Shown here piece after piece: positions 24,736-33,607 of a stretch of DNA of 64,000 nt; within the stretch, counting starts at the first letter, position 1, and the number at the start of each line of letters is the position of its first letter. The translations under genes and the position numbers were made by a program. The stretch lies in NCBI RefSeq assembly GCF_036231945.1, contig NZ_CP109599.1, positions 5,173,501-5,237,500 of the forward strand, in the 5' to 3' direction. Under the pieces are notes generated by a model. The model had not been told where the DNA came from, did not search any database, and saw only the letters and a list, made by a program, of their open reading frames with translations. Source of the DNA: Streptomyces sp. NBC_01429. Lineage in GTDB: Bacteria > Actinomycetota > Actinomycetes > Streptomycetales > Streptomycetaceae.

Positions 24736-26772
24736 TCACGCGTGGTTCGCCGCGACCGCCACGATCATCTCCGCGATCCGCTCGGGCGCCACCGGGCGGG
24801 AGAACAGCCAGCCCTGGCCCGTGTCGCAGCCGATCCGCTGGAGCCGCGCGGCCTGACCGGACGTCTCCACGCACTCGGCGGTGACCGTCAGCCCCAGCCG
24901 GTGCGCGAGCTGCACCAGCGCCTCGACGATCGTCTCGTCCGCCGGACTCGGGTGCACCCCCTCGTCGTACCTGAACCCCCGTACGAACGAGCCGTCCAGC
25001 TTGAGGACCGAGACGGGCAGCCGGCTCAGATAGGCCAGGTTGGAGTAGCCGGTGCCGAAGTCGTCGATGGCGATCCGCACCCCCATGTCGCTCAGCGCCT
25101 GGAGCGCCTGGAGGGGGCGGCCCGCCGAGCCCATCACCGCGGACTCGGTCAGCTCCAGTTGCAGCAGCTTCGGCGCGAGCCCGGTCTCGCCCAGGATCTC
25201 GGCGACATCGGTGACGAGGTCCGAGTCCCAGACCTGGCGCACGGCGACGTTGACGCTGACGAACAGCGGCGCGGTGTCCGGATGGTCCAGCTGCCAGCGC
25301 CGCGCCTGGCGACAGGCCGTCCGCAGCACCCACCGGCCGAGCTGCACGATCGAGCCGTCCTCCTCGGCGATACCGATGAACCGATTCGGCGCCAGAGTGC
25401 CGAATTGCGGATGGTTCCAGCGCACCAGCGCCTCCACCCCGCGCACGATGCCGTCCGCCATCCCCACCAGCGGCTGGTACTGGAGGACGAACTCCTCGCG
25501 CTCGACGGCCGGTCGCAACGTCGAGGTGAGCGCCTGCCGGGTCATCCGGTGGGCGTTGCGCTCCGGATCGAAGAGCGTCCAGCGGGCCTTGCCGTCGGCC
25601 TTCGCCCAGTACAGCGTGGTGTCCGCGGCCTGCATCAGACCGGTCGGGGTGGTGCCTTCCGCCGCGCGCTCCACGACCCCGATCGACGCCGAGACCGAGA
25701 GCCGCTGCCCGGCCAGGTCGAAGGGGCGCTGGAGCGCGACGAGCACGGAGCGGGCGAGGTCGGCGAGTTGCTCCGTACCGGTGGAGTCCTCGACGAGGAT
25801 CGCGAACTCGTCGCCGCCGAGCCGCGCCACCAGATGGCCGCCGCTGCGGGTGTAGCCGTCGTGGTCGGCGCACTCGGTGAGCCGACCCGCGACGGCGGCC
25901 AGCAGCCGGTCGCCGATGCGGTGGCCGAGGGTGTCGTTGACGGCCTTGAAACCGTCGAGATCGAGGTAGCAGAGACCGATCCGCCCTGTTCTGCCATCGC
26001 TGTACGACCGGCGGGCCGGGTCGTACGCCCCGGCCACGGCCCCGATCCCGACGTCGCATGTCGACGCCTCCAGCGCCGAGGCGAGCCGCTCGAAGAACAG
26101 GGTCCGGTTGGGCAGCCGGGTCACCGAGTCGTGCATCTGGAGGTGACGCAGCCGCGCCTGGAGTTCGCGCCGGTCGCTGATGTCCGCGATCGACAGCAGC
26201 ACATTGCCGCTCTCGGGCACGGGCGCGACGGTGACCTCGGCCCACAGCGTCCGCCCGTCGGGGTGCTTGAGGCGGCGGGTGCAGCGGAAGCGGGAGCGCC
26301 GGTTGTCCAGCACCTGGCGGTAGGAGTGCCAGGTGCGGCTGTCCGACGCGAGGTCGACGAGGTCGGCGGCGGGCTGGTGGCACAGGGCGGCGGGCTCCGT
26401 ACCCAGAAGCGCGGCCAGCGCGTCGTTGGCGCTGATGACCGCGCCCTCGTGGTCGATGACGGCCATGGCGAGCTGGGCCACCTGGAACGCGGCGTGGAAG
26501 TCGCGCAGCGCGCGGAGCTCGGACTCGGAGCCGGGCGGCTCGGGGGCCGCCGTCGGCTCACACCGGTCGCGGAGGTCCTGCGACTCGCGGGGGTCCTGCG
26601 GCTCCTGCTCGTGGAGGCCGTCCTGCTCGCGAGGGCTGTGCCGCTCCTGCTCGCGAGGGTTCTGCTGCTCGGCGGAGGTTCTGCCGAGGGTGTGACGTTC
26701 TGTGATCGGGTGGCGTACGGTGCCGGCCGCCGCGACTGCCGCCGGCCGCGGCCCTTCGGAGGTTCCGCTCAC
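24736..26772 (-). CDS. cdgA: CdgA-like PAS-GGDEF-EAL cyclic-di-GMP enzyme
   Basis: The 678-residue soluble protein has a low-complexity Glu/Arg/Gln N-terminus (residues 1-80), a PAS sensor (about 85-210), a GGDEF domain with intact RLGGDEFAIL (about 316-325) and an EAL domain with EALVRW, TESAVM, IDDFGTGYSNL and TAECVET. Both synthesis and hydrolysis of c-di-GMP are therefore possible. In S. coelicolor the gene at this position (cdgA, SCO2817) is a BldD target and affects development and antibiotic production. A GTG start with GGGAGCGA just upstream is used. I could not find a convincing BldD box upstream. Confidence 0.9.
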   Translation of the reverse strand: MSGTSEGPRPAAVAAAGTVRHPITERHTLGRTSAEQQNPREQERHSPREQDGLHEQEPQDPRESQDLRDRCEPTAAPEPPGSESELRALRDFHAAFQVAQLAMAVIDHEGAVISANDALAALLGTEPAALCHQPAADLVDLASDSRTWHSYRQVLDNRRSRFRCTRRLKHPDGRTLWAEVTVAPVPESGNVLLSIADISDRRELQARLRHLQMHDSVTRLPNRTLFFERLASALEASTCDVGIGAVAGAYDPARRSYSDGRTGRIGLCYLDLDGFKAVNDTLGHRIGDRLLAAVAGRLTECADHDGYTRSGGHLVARLGGDEFAILVEDSTGTEQLADLARSVLVALQRPFDLAGQRLSVSASIGVVERAAEGTTPTGLMQAADTTLYWAKADGKARWTLFDPERNAHRMTRQALTSTLRPAVEREEFVLQYQPLVGMADGIVRGVEALVRWNHPQFGTLAPNRFIGIAEEDGSIVQLGRWVLRTACRQARRWQLDHPDTAPLFVSVNVAVRQVWDSDLVTDVAEILGETGLAPKLLQLELTESAVMGSAGRPLQALQALSDMGVRIAIDDFGTGYSNLAYLSRLPVSVLKLDGSFVRGFRYDEGVHPSPADETIVEALVQLAHRLGLTVTAECVETSGQAARLQRIGCDTGQGWLFSRPVAPERIAEMIVAVAANHA

Positions 26773-27244
26773 GGCTCGCTCCCGCGGTGCAGTGGTGTCG
26801 TATCAGGGGGGTCGGGACGGGTCAGCCAGAGAAAGTGTGCCGATCATAGAGGGATGCCGGGGGGCCATTCCAGCTTCTGGACAGGGAAGCAAGAGACGGA
26901 AAGCCGCGGGCAACTGATTGAACGATCGTTTCTGCGCGCCTGGCCTTGGCGGACGCCCCGCCGATCGCTCGCGATCCACGGTGACTTTCCGTAAGAACCG
27001 GGGTGTCGTGGTGTTCACCGCGTGCTGACGCCGTGGTGACGGTGGTGAGGGTGGTGCACATGGTGATCACGGTCGTGATGGAGACGGTGAGGCCGATGGT
27101 GATGCCGGTGGGATGCCGGTGGTTGGCGCGGTGATGGCGGGGTGGTGCGGGTGCTCACTCATGTGGGGCAGCGGAACAGGGCATATCACCTCAAAATCGC
27201 ACAGGGTGGGTGTGGTGTCCCCCATCCTGTAGCCGGAGGTCGAC
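26773..27244. other. Divergent intergenic region between cdgA and the metalloprotease gene
   Basis: This 472-bp gap holds both promoters. Notable are a perfect palindrome AACGATCGTT at 26921-26930, about 150 bp upstream of cdgA, and a tract rich in GGTG (about 27005-27170). I see no gene in it. Confidence 0.5.
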
Positions 27245-28489
27245 GTGGAGCGTCCGCAGCCACCCGGGCCGATCGAGCGCCCCCGACTGCGCAGGACCGC
27301 GGCGGCCTTCACCTCCCTCATGGCGCTCGCCGCCACCTCCCTGGTGGCCGGGCCCGCGGTGGCGGGGGCCGCGCGGGGACCGTGCGCCCTGCCCCGTACC
27401 GCCGCGCACCACTCCCTCGGCCTCGACACCTGGAACGCGTCCTACCCGCGTCCCGACCGCACCCTCGACGCGATCATGATCTTCCTGTCGTTCCCCGACT
27501 CCAGGCCCAAGTACCGTCCGGCCGAGCTGGCCGCCGATCACTTCCCCGCCACCAGCCGCTTCTACGAGCACGCCTCGTACGGGAAGTTCAAGCTCCGCGC
27601 GCATCCGCGCCGCGACTGGCTCCGGATGCCGCACCCGTCGACCGCGTACGGGATACGGCGCGACTGGGCGCCGACGCGGCGCACGGCGTATCTGCGGGAC
27701 GCGCTGGCGGTCGCCGATCCGCACGTCGACTTCTCGCGCTACGACATCGTCTATCTGGTCGCGGACCCGGACGCGCCGGGCGTCGACTCCGACGCCACCA
27801 AGGTGGTCAACTTCGAACACCCCCTGCGGGCGGACGGTACGGACATCAAGCGCGTCGTCACCGTCTTCGAGCGGCATCCGCCCGACCGCAATGTGCTGGC
27901 CCACGAGACCGGGCACGTCTTCGACCTGGCCGACCTCTACCACCGGCCCATGGACGGCAAGGGCGACTGGGACACCTACGTCGGGGACTGGGACGTGATG
28001 GGCAGTCAGTTCGGTCTCTCGCCCGACCTCTTCGGCTGGCACAAGTGGAAGCTCGGCTGGCTCGACCGGCGCCAGGTGCGCTGCGTACCGCCGACGCGTA
28101 CGAGCCTGCTCACCCTGGAGCCGATCGCCGCCCCGCGCTCCGTCGGCGGCAGTACGGGGACGAGGCTCGCGGTCGTCAGGACCGGCAAGGACTCGGTGCT
28201 GGCCATCGAGGCCCGCGCCGCGACCGGCAACGACATCAACACCTGCACCGAGGGCGTGCTGATCTACCGGGTGCGGGGCTCCACCGCCTCCGGCGGCGGC
28301 CCGGTGGAGGTGGTGGACACCCATCCGGGCAGCGAGGCCTGCTGGGACCGGTCGGTCTACCCGCAGCTGGCGAACGCGCCGCTCGGCGTCGGCGAGACCT
28401 TCACGGTGCCGGGGGAGCGGACGCGGGTGCAGGTGGAGGACCGGACGGCCACGGGCGCCTGGACGGTCAAGATCACCCCGGGCGTCTGA
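27245..28489 (+). CDS. Secreted M6-like metalloprotease
   Basis: The 414-residue protein has a signal sequence (about residues 1-43, cleaved near AVAGAARG) and a zinc peptidase motif H220-E-T-G-H224 within LAHETGHVFDLADLY, followed by a WDVMGSQ met-turn-like segment. This is the pattern of M6 family (immune-inhibitor-A-like) peptidases. The C-terminal ~130 residues are a beta-rich domain with three Cys. The GTG start has CGGAGG 5-6 bp upstream. The substrate is unknown; it may process surface or development proteins. Confidence 0.87.
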   Translation: MERPQPPGPIERPRLRRTAAAFTSLMALAATSLVAGPAVAGAARGPCALPRTAAHHSLGLDTWNASYPRPDRTLDAIMIFLSFPDSRPKYRPAELAADHFPATSRFYEHASYGKFKLRAHPRRDWLRMPHPSTAYGIRRDWAPTRRTAYLRDALAVADPHVDFSRYDIVYLVADPDAPGVDSDATKVVNFEHPLRADGTDIKRVVTVFERHPPDRNVLAHETGHVFDLADLYHRPMDGKGDWDTYVGDWDVMGSQFGLSPDLFGWHKWKLGWLDRRQVRCVPPTRTSLLTLEPIAAPRSVGGSTGTRLAVVRTGKDSVLAIEARAATGNDINTCTEGVLIYRVRGSTASGGGPVEVVDTHPGSEACWDRSVYPQLANAPLGVGETFTVPGERTRVQVEDRTATGAWTVKITPGV

Positions 28490-28525
28490 AGCGCGGTCGG
28501 GGACGCGTTCGGGAGGGGGCAGAAC

Positions 28526-28561
28526 GAAGGAAGCCCCTCACGCGAGTGAGGGGCTTCCTTC
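28526..28561 (-). terminator. Bidirectional terminator between the metalloprotease gene and tRNA-Lys copy 3
   Basis: A 16-bp perfect stem (GAAGGAAGCCCCTCAC with its complement) and a 4-nt loop lie 37 bp after the protease stop and 7 bp from the tRNA 3' end. It can serve both convergent transcripts. Confidence 0.9.
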
Positions 28562-28567
28562 TGTCGG

Positions 28568-28641
28568 TGCGCCGCCAGGGACTCGAACCCCGGACCCGCT
28601 GATTAAGAGTCAGCTGCTCTAACCAACTGAGCTAGCGGCGC
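28568..28641 (-). tRNA. tRNA-Lys(CTT), copy 3 of 3
   Basis: The sequence is identical to copies 1 and 2. The likely -10 box TAAGGT (28657-28662) sits at the same distance as in copy 1, and all three copies share the flank CTGCTGAC directly upstream. Confidence 0.97.
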
Positions 28642-28718
28642 CTGCTGACGTCGTAGACCTTAGCACCCGGATCGGCGGTAGGAAAAATCGATATCCGCGG
28701 GCCGCTCGCGGAGCCGTT

Positions 28719-29378
28719 TCAGGTGGTCAGGGCGGTGCGCGTGGGGGCGCGCCGCAGGGCGCGGGCCGCCCGTACACAGGCCCACAGCAGCACCTCGGGA
28801 CCCGGCAGCCACGGCTGGAGGGTGTCGGGAGCGACCACCCAGCGCGGACCGGGCGCGGGGCCCGGGACCAGCGGCGGTACGGTCACGGCGTCACCGGCGC
28901 CGTGGCAGAGCAGCGGCGGCGGCGCGCTCTCCCGCCCGCCGGAGCCGCCGGGGCTGCCGGAGCCGCCGGTTCCCGCGCCGCCCCACTCCTCCCAGGACAG
29001 CAGGGACGGCAGCCGCTGCGCGGTGCCCGGCGCGGCGAAGAGCAGCGTACGGCCGCGGTACTCGGCCACCGGTCCGGAGCCGGGGCCGTCGGACCACAGC
29101 CGGTCCAGCATGCGCCGGCCGAACACCGCCGGGGCGCTCACCACGTCGAACGCGGAGCCGCAGGGCAGCACGCTCGGCGCGGCCGGCCGGGCGTCCCACA
29201 GGGAGAGGGTGGAGCGGGGATACGGCCCCGCCGAGGCGAGCCAGCGGGCGCCCGCCGGGGTGACGTACGCGGTCTGATGGCGGCTCTCGTCGTGGACAAG
29301 GCCGAAGATGTCGGAGCGGCGCTCAGCGTGCAACGCGCCGGGGCTCGGGGTGGGGTCGTCTCGTCGCCATGCGCTCAT
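28719..29378 (-). CDS. Conserved Streptomyces protein, Prim-Pol-like annotation
   Basis: The 219-residue cytosolic protein starts MSAWRRDDPTPSP behind GGAG. It contains PSVLPCGSAFDVVSAP, AVFGRRMLDRLW and a C-terminal WVVAPDT..PWLPGPEVLLW. Related Streptomyces proteins are commonly labelled bifunctional DNA primase/polymerase N-terminal domain, from memory, but I do not see a complete set of catalytic acidic residues. It may be a degenerate relative used in regulation. The long open frame upstream to 29894 is shadow of the next gene. Confidence 0.6.
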   Translation of the reverse strand: MSAWRRDDPTPSPGALHAERRSDIFGLVHDESRHQTAYVTPAGARWLASAGPYPRSTLSLWDARPAAPSVLPCGSAFDVVSAPAVFGRRMLDRLWSDGPGSGPVAEYRGRTLLFAAPGTAQRLPSLLSWEEWGGAGTGGSGSPGGSGGRESAPPPLLCHGAGDAVTVPPLVPGPAPGPRWVVAPDTLQPWLPGPEVLLWACVRAARALRRAPTRTALTT

Positions 29379-29467
29379 GACTCCAGATCTACCGGGAGTA
29401 ACGATCCTGTTCCTGAGAGTTCCCGAAAACCGGGACAGGCGGCACGCGGGGGCGTAACCTTCGCCTC

Positions 29468-29477
29468 GGCATATGCC
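29468..29477. promoter_or_regulatory. Palindrome GGCATATGCC
   Basis: A perfect 10-bp palindrome lies between two minus-strand genes, about 90 bp upstream of the 28719-29378 gene. It shares its core with the 14-bp palindrome at 13664-13677 near the IclR gene. It may be a second site for the same regulator, or chance. Confidence 0.3.
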
Positions 29478-29494
29478 ACACGCGTAGCGCGAGA

Positions 29495-29845
29495 CTACGG
29501 GTGTCCCGCCAGTCCCTCGCCGCTCAGCAGGTCCCGGCCGAATTCGACCATCTTCTCGGTGTAGTCCTCGGTCCACTCCGCCCGCAGCGCGATATCGGCG
29601 GTCGTCAGCCGGTCGAAACGGCGCGGATCGGCGAGCTGCGCGGCGGCCACCGCCTGGAACTCGACCGCCCTGTCCGTCGCCGCGCGGAACGCGAGAGTGA
29701 GCTCGGTCGCTCTGGACAGCAGCTCGGCCGGGTCCTCCAGGGACTCCAGATCGAAGAAGTGCTCGGGGTCGGCGACCGCCTCCGAGGGCTCGAAGAGCAG
29801 TGGCGCCGGTCGTACCCGCCGCTCGCTCCGCTCGGCATCCGCCAT
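29495..29845 (-). CDS. Small conserved hypothetical protein
   Basis: The 116-residue acidic, helix-rich protein has no domain I recognise. It contains the segments LLFEPSEAVADPEHFFDL and RAEWTEDYTEKMVEFGRDLL. The ATG at 29845 has a perfect AGGAGG 6 bp upstream. It sits upstream of the Prim-Pol-like gene on the same strand. Confidence 0.75.
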   Translation of the reverse strand: MADAERSERRVRPAPLLFEPSEAVADPEHFFDLESLEDPAELLSRATELTLAFRAATDRAVEFQAVAAAQLADPRRFDRLTTADIALRAEWTEDYTEKMVEFGRDLLSGEGLAGHP

Positions 29846-29971
29846 GTGGTTCCTCCTGCTCGTGCGTGTACGGGCCCCATGGGCCACCATCCATTGTCCA
29901 ACCGCGCGCAAGTGGGCCTCGGAACGGCCGTGCGGACCGGTGCTCGCGCGCGGTGGGACCTGCGTTGAGCC

Positions 29972-30560
29972 CTACTGCCGGCCGACGACGTGACGCGGGT
30001 CATCCAGCCACACCCGTTGACCGTCGCTGTCGACCGACAGGCCGAAGCGGGACCGTTCCGGCTCCCCCAGTTCGTGCCACCGGAGGAATGCCTTCCGTAC
30101 GTCGTCCCACAGCGCGCGGGGGCCGTACTGTTCCACCTCGTACGTCTCCGCGCCGGGGACGTACTCGACGGTCGCCCACGATTTCCGGTCGTCGGCGAAG
30201 AACCACAGGGTGGCCTCCCCGCTGCCGTCGTCCGCGCCGCACCAGTGGTACCAGGCATCGGTCACGCTCAGGCCGGTGAAGAACGCGGGATCGTCCTGGA
30301 TCACGTTCTGCGGCGGGATGTCGGTGCTGCCCTTCTCTCCCTCCTCCCGGTGGTAGACATCCGTGACGCGTCCGGCGCACCCCGATGGGTGCGGTCCCAC
30401 ATGAAGGCCGGACGGCCGGAGAACCGGCCCCGCGCCTTTCCGTTCACCACATCCAGAGTGGCGTAGGAGCCGCTGAAGTAGCTGCTGCCCCAAGGGGTGA
30501 CGATGCGCCCGCATAAAGAGGCGGGAGCGTACTCCGGGACGGGACTCTTCAGCAGCGGCC
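29972..30560 (-). pseudogene. Remnant of an isoaspartate-type O-methyltransferase, truncated and frameshifted
   Basis: One minus-strand frame (about 30560-30390) reads GRIVTPWGSSYFSGSYATL and then RPAFMWDRTHRG, which resembles the C-terminal third of Streptomyces protein-L-isoaspartate O-methyltransferase-like proteins. After a frameshift near 30370-30395 the adjacent frame continues with RVTDVYHREEG through VEQYGPRALWDDV to a stop at 29972, which matches the tail of the same family. The catalytic SAM-binding half is absent: the helicase gene ends at 30580. This is best read as a decayed 3' fragment. A start within the 3' frame could give a short orphan protein. Confidence 0.6.
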
Positions 30561-30579
30561 GTGCCCCACTCCGGCGCGA

Positions 30580-31926
30580 TTACGGGCGCCAGCTCACCCT
30601 GTGCTCCGACAGCCGCGCCAGCACCGCGTGATTCGCCTCCCAGCCGTCCGGGAACTTCACCGTGACCCCCAGCTGCACCGGTTCCGTCGACGGATGCTCG
30701 TCGAGCAGTTCCGCGACGCCCGCCCGGCACACCACGACGCACGCGTGCCGGTGCCGGGAGGCGAGTACGCACAGCCGGCCCGTCTCCAGGTGGAACGCCG
30801 TCGCGTCCGGCCGGCCCGAGAGCGGGTGCAGCACCACCGTCACGTCGAACTCCCGCCCCTGGAGCCGGTTCGCGGTGTCCACGGCCACCCCCTCCACCCC
30901 CAGCTCGGCCAGCGCCGCCCGGACCGCCGCCGCCTGGTCGCGGTGGGCCGTGCCGACCGCGATCCGGTCCGCCGTCACCGGCACCGGGTCCGGCGCCCGC
31001 TCGCTGGTGGCCACGCCCCCTCGGTCCAGCAGCCTGCGGACCACCAGCGCCACCGCCCGTACCGCCTCCGGGTCCGTACGGGGCGTGTGCCGGGCCGGCA
31101 GCTCCAGCAGCCCCCATCCCGACTCGGCCGCCTCGTCCAGCACCCGGTCGGGACCCGAGCCGTCCGACGCCACCCCGAAGGCGAGCCGCCGGTCGCCGGG
31201 ACCGGTGCCGCTGCGGAACGGGGTGTACGGGTAGAACGCGTCCGACACCAGCGGCGCCGCCGACGCGGGCAGCCGCCACGACACGGGCAGCCGGTGCTGG
31301 GGCAGCTCCGGGTTGTGCGCGAGCAGCGTCGAGACCGCGCTCGCCGACGGGTCGTACGACAGCCCCGCCCACTGCTCAGCGCCCACCACGCTGAACGGGT
31401 CCAGCTGGCCCGGGTCCCCGACGAACAGCGCGCGCTCGAAGAGACCGGCGACGGCGAGCAGCGCGTCCGAACGCATCTGGTACGCCTCGTCCACGATCGC
31501 GTGCCGCCACGGCTCGACGCCCTGCACATGCGCCCACTTCGCGGCCGTCGACACCACGATGTCCAGCCCCGCGAGATCGGCGGCCTTCGCGGACTTGCGC
31601 ACGGCGGGCAGCTCGTCCAGCGCCTTGTCGTACGGGTCCGGGTCGTTGCTGTGCAGCCGGCCGACCGGCAGGTCGGGGTCCTTCTCGGCGAGCCGTACGA
31701 CGAGATCGTCCACCTGTGCGTTCGTCTGCGCGACCACCATCAGCGGACGCCCCGCAGCGGCCAGCTCCAGCGCGGCCCGCACGACCAGCGTCGACTTGCC
31801 GGCGCCGGGGGGCGAGTCGACGACCACGCCGCGGTGGGGGCTGTGGAGGGTGTCGCGGAGGATGGCGTCGGTGGCGCGGGTGGCCGCGACGGCGGGGTCG
31901 GCGGCACGGGTCGGCTGCGCGTGCAT
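30580..31926 (-). CDS. SF1 helicase of the Upf1/Dna2 type
   Basis: The 448-residue ATPase carries the superfamily 1 helicase motifs in order: Walker A SPPGAGKST (about residues 38-46), Ia VVAQTNAQVD, motif II VDEAYQM, motif III GDPGQLDPF, motif IV PVSWRLP, motif V DTANRLQGREFDVTVV and motif VI ASRHRHACVVV. The compact layout and DEAY/GDPxQL motifs place it nearest the Upf1-like (SF1B, 5'-3') helicases, the class fused to the nuclease in eukaryotic Dna2. The ATG has AGGAG upstream. It is the last of three co-directional genes with the Fe-S nuclease and an unknown protein. A role in DNA end processing or defence is inferred. Confidence 0.85.
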   Translation of the reverse strand: MHAQPTRAADPAVAATRATDAILRDTLHSPHRGVVVDSPPGAGKSTLVVRAALELAAAGRPLMVVAQTNAQVDDLVVRLAEKDPDLPVGRLHSNDPDPYDKALDELPAVRKSAKAADLAGLDIVVSTAAKWAHVQGVEPWRHAIVDEAYQMRSDALLAVAGLFERALFVGDPGQLDPFSVVGAEQWAGLSYDPSASAVSTLLAHNPELPQHRLPVSWRLPASAAPLVSDAFYPYTPFRSGTGPGDRRLAFGVASDGSGPDRVLDEAAESGWGLLELPARHTPRTDPEAVRAVALVVRRLLDRGGVATSERAPDPVPVTADRIAVGTAHRDQAAAVRAALAELGVEGVAVDTANRLQGREFDVTVVLHPLSGRPDATAFHLETGRLCVLASRHRHACVVVCRAGVAELLDEHPSTEPVQLGVTVKFPDGWEANHAVLARLSEHRVSWRP

Positions 31927-31987
31927 CAGGGCTCCTGGTGCGGGTGCGGGTCTAGGTGTGGGTGGTCGAGGGCGTGGGGTTCCTGTC

Positions 31988-33607
31988 TCACAGGATGTCC
32001 TCGTCCGTCATCGCGTCCGGCGCCGACGACTCCGGTGCTGACGACCCCGGCGCCGACGACTCCTGCGGCGGCCCCCCGTGCGTCCACGGCGTCTCCTCCG
32101 GGTCCGGGAGTTTCGGGCCGCCCCGCTGATCGTGTTCGAAGAGGGTCCAGGCGATCAGGTCGCCCTTCGCCGGGACCGAGCCGGGCGCCGGTTCCCTGGT
32201 GCGGCCCATGCGGTCGGTCAGCCGCAGGAGCAGGGTGCCGTCCGTCTCGTCGACGGCCCGGACGAACTCGGCCGACTGCGGCTTGCCCTCCAGCGAGCGG
32301 TAGACCTTCGTACGCTCGCCCAGGTGCGGGCGGTCGTCCGTGCGGACCGTGATCAGGGGGCGCGGGCTGGGGCGCTTGCTCTCGCTGTAGGCCATGACGA
32401 CCTCCGTGACCTCGCCGAGGAACGCCTCGCCGGAGAGCCTGCGTCCGGCCAGGACCAGCGGGTCGTCCAGAGCCTCCTGTGCCTCCAGCTGCGCCTGCGC
32501 GCTCTCGCGGGAGGCCAGCTTCTGAGCCGCCGTCACCGCGTCGTCCCGGCGGGGCTGCGGCGGTTCCCCGGCGCGCACGCGGTCGCGGTGGCCGGTGAAC
32601 GACCAGCGGTCGCGGGTCCAGCGGTCGGCGACCCTGGGGCCCTCCGGCAGCACGCGCAGCAGATCGAGGCCGTCCCACACGGCGTCCCAGGTCGGCCGCA
32701 TGACCCCGGCCAGCAGCTCGCGGATCCGCCGCTCGGCGGCGGTCAGCCGGGCGAGCTGCTCCTCGGCGCCGGGGCCGTCCTCGGCCGCCGCGAGCGTCTG
32801 GCGTGCCCGGTCGTAGGACTCGATGGCCGGGGCCAGCAGCCGGTTGTCGAAGGCCGGATCCGTCGCGGGGCCGGCCGGCGGGCACAGCAGCTGTCCCTCC
32901 CGGTCCCGGTCCAGCTCCGCGCGCAGCGCCGCTTCCCCGCCCGTGAGCCCCTCCGGAGGCGCGAGCCAGGCCAGGAGCGCGCCCAGATGCTGGTCCTCCA
33001 GGCTGGACTGGCCCGTCGCCCAGTGCCGGTTCAGCAGATCGGTCGCCGCGAGCAGCAGCGAGGAGCCGGGCACCCGGGCGCGCTCCCCGTAGTGCGTCAG
33101 CCAGCGGCCGAGCAGCGGCACCCGAGGGGGAGCGGGGTACGGCGTGTCCGGGTCGTCCTCGGCGGTGCGCCGGAACCGCATGGACCGGCCCAGCAGCCGT
33201 ACGAAGTCGAGGCCGGGGCGGCTCGGCACGATCAACTGCGGCGCGTCCACGCACAGCTCGACCTCGACCTTGACGCGCTTGCCGGTCTCCGGGTCCGTCT
33301 CGTTGCGCTCGGCGGGCTCGATCACATCGGCGTACGCGTCCAGATACGGCAGGACGGCCTCGGCCAGCTCCCCGAGGAACGCGAACCGCAGATCACGGTC
33401 GCGCGGCTGCGCGACCGTCAGCAGCCGGGGCGAGTCCCGGTCCGTGCCGACGAGCGCGCCGAGCGGAGCACCGGCCTCGCCCGAGGTGGTGAGCGGCACG
33501 AGCACGAGCGGCCGGTCGGAGATCCGGCGGTGCCGGACGGTGGCCAGCGGCTGGGCCTGCCCGCTCTGCACGGCTTCCAGCCGCGCGAGCGTACTGATCA
33601 GCGACAT
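31988..33607 (-). CDS. Unknown middle protein of the nuclease-helicase operon
   Basis: I do not recognise a family for this 539-residue protein. It has no signal or membrane segment. Its N-terminal half is beta/alpha mixed (RPLVLVPLTTSG, FAFLGELAEAVLPYL, AECVD-like LCVDAPQLIV), followed by a helical region (about 280-345, TAAERRIRELLAGVMRPTW) and a C-terminal half with a possible small beta domain (KVYRSLEGK, LLLRLTDRMGRT, KGDLIAWTLFE). The tail has a three-fold E/G-S-S-A-P repeat. Its ATG overlaps the nuclease stop by one base (TGATG) with GGGAGG upstream, and 61 bp separate it from the helicase gene. Conserved linkage suggests a shared complex. Confidence 0.75.
   Translation of the reverse strand: MSLISTLARLEAVQSGQAQPLATVRHRRISDRPLVLVPLTTSGEAGAPLGALVGTDRDSPRLLTVAQPRDRDLRFAFLGELAEAVLPYLDAYADVIEPAERNETDPETGKRVKVEVELCVDAPQLIVPSRPGLDFVRLLGRSMRFRRTAEDDPDTPYPAPPRVPLLGRWLTHYGERARVPGSSLLLAATDLLNRHWATGQSSLEDQHLGALLAWLAPPEGLTGGEAALRAELDRDREGQLLCPPAGPATDPAFDNRLLAPAIESYDRARQTLAAAEDGPGAEEQLARLTAAERRIRELLAGVMRPTWDAVWDGLDLLRVLPEGPRVADRWTRDRWSFTGHRDRVRAGEPPQPRRDDAVTAAQKLASRESAQAQLEAQEALDDPLVLAGRRLSGEAFLGEVTEVVMAYSESKRPSPRPLITVRTDDRPHLGERTKVYRSLEGKPQSAEFVRAVDETDGTLLLRLTDRMGRTREPAPGSVPAKGDLIAWTLFEHDQRGGPKLPDPEETPWTHGGPPQESSAPGSSAPESSAPDAMTDEDIL

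Noticed and set aside
24073-26994. A 973-codon plus-strand frame over the WGR gene end and cdgA
   Set aside because: Antisense to cdgA; real domains are read on the minus strand.
26773-27244. BldD-binding site expected upstream of cdgA
   Set aside because: No sequence in the gap fits the palindrome well enough; the nearest lacks several consensus bases.
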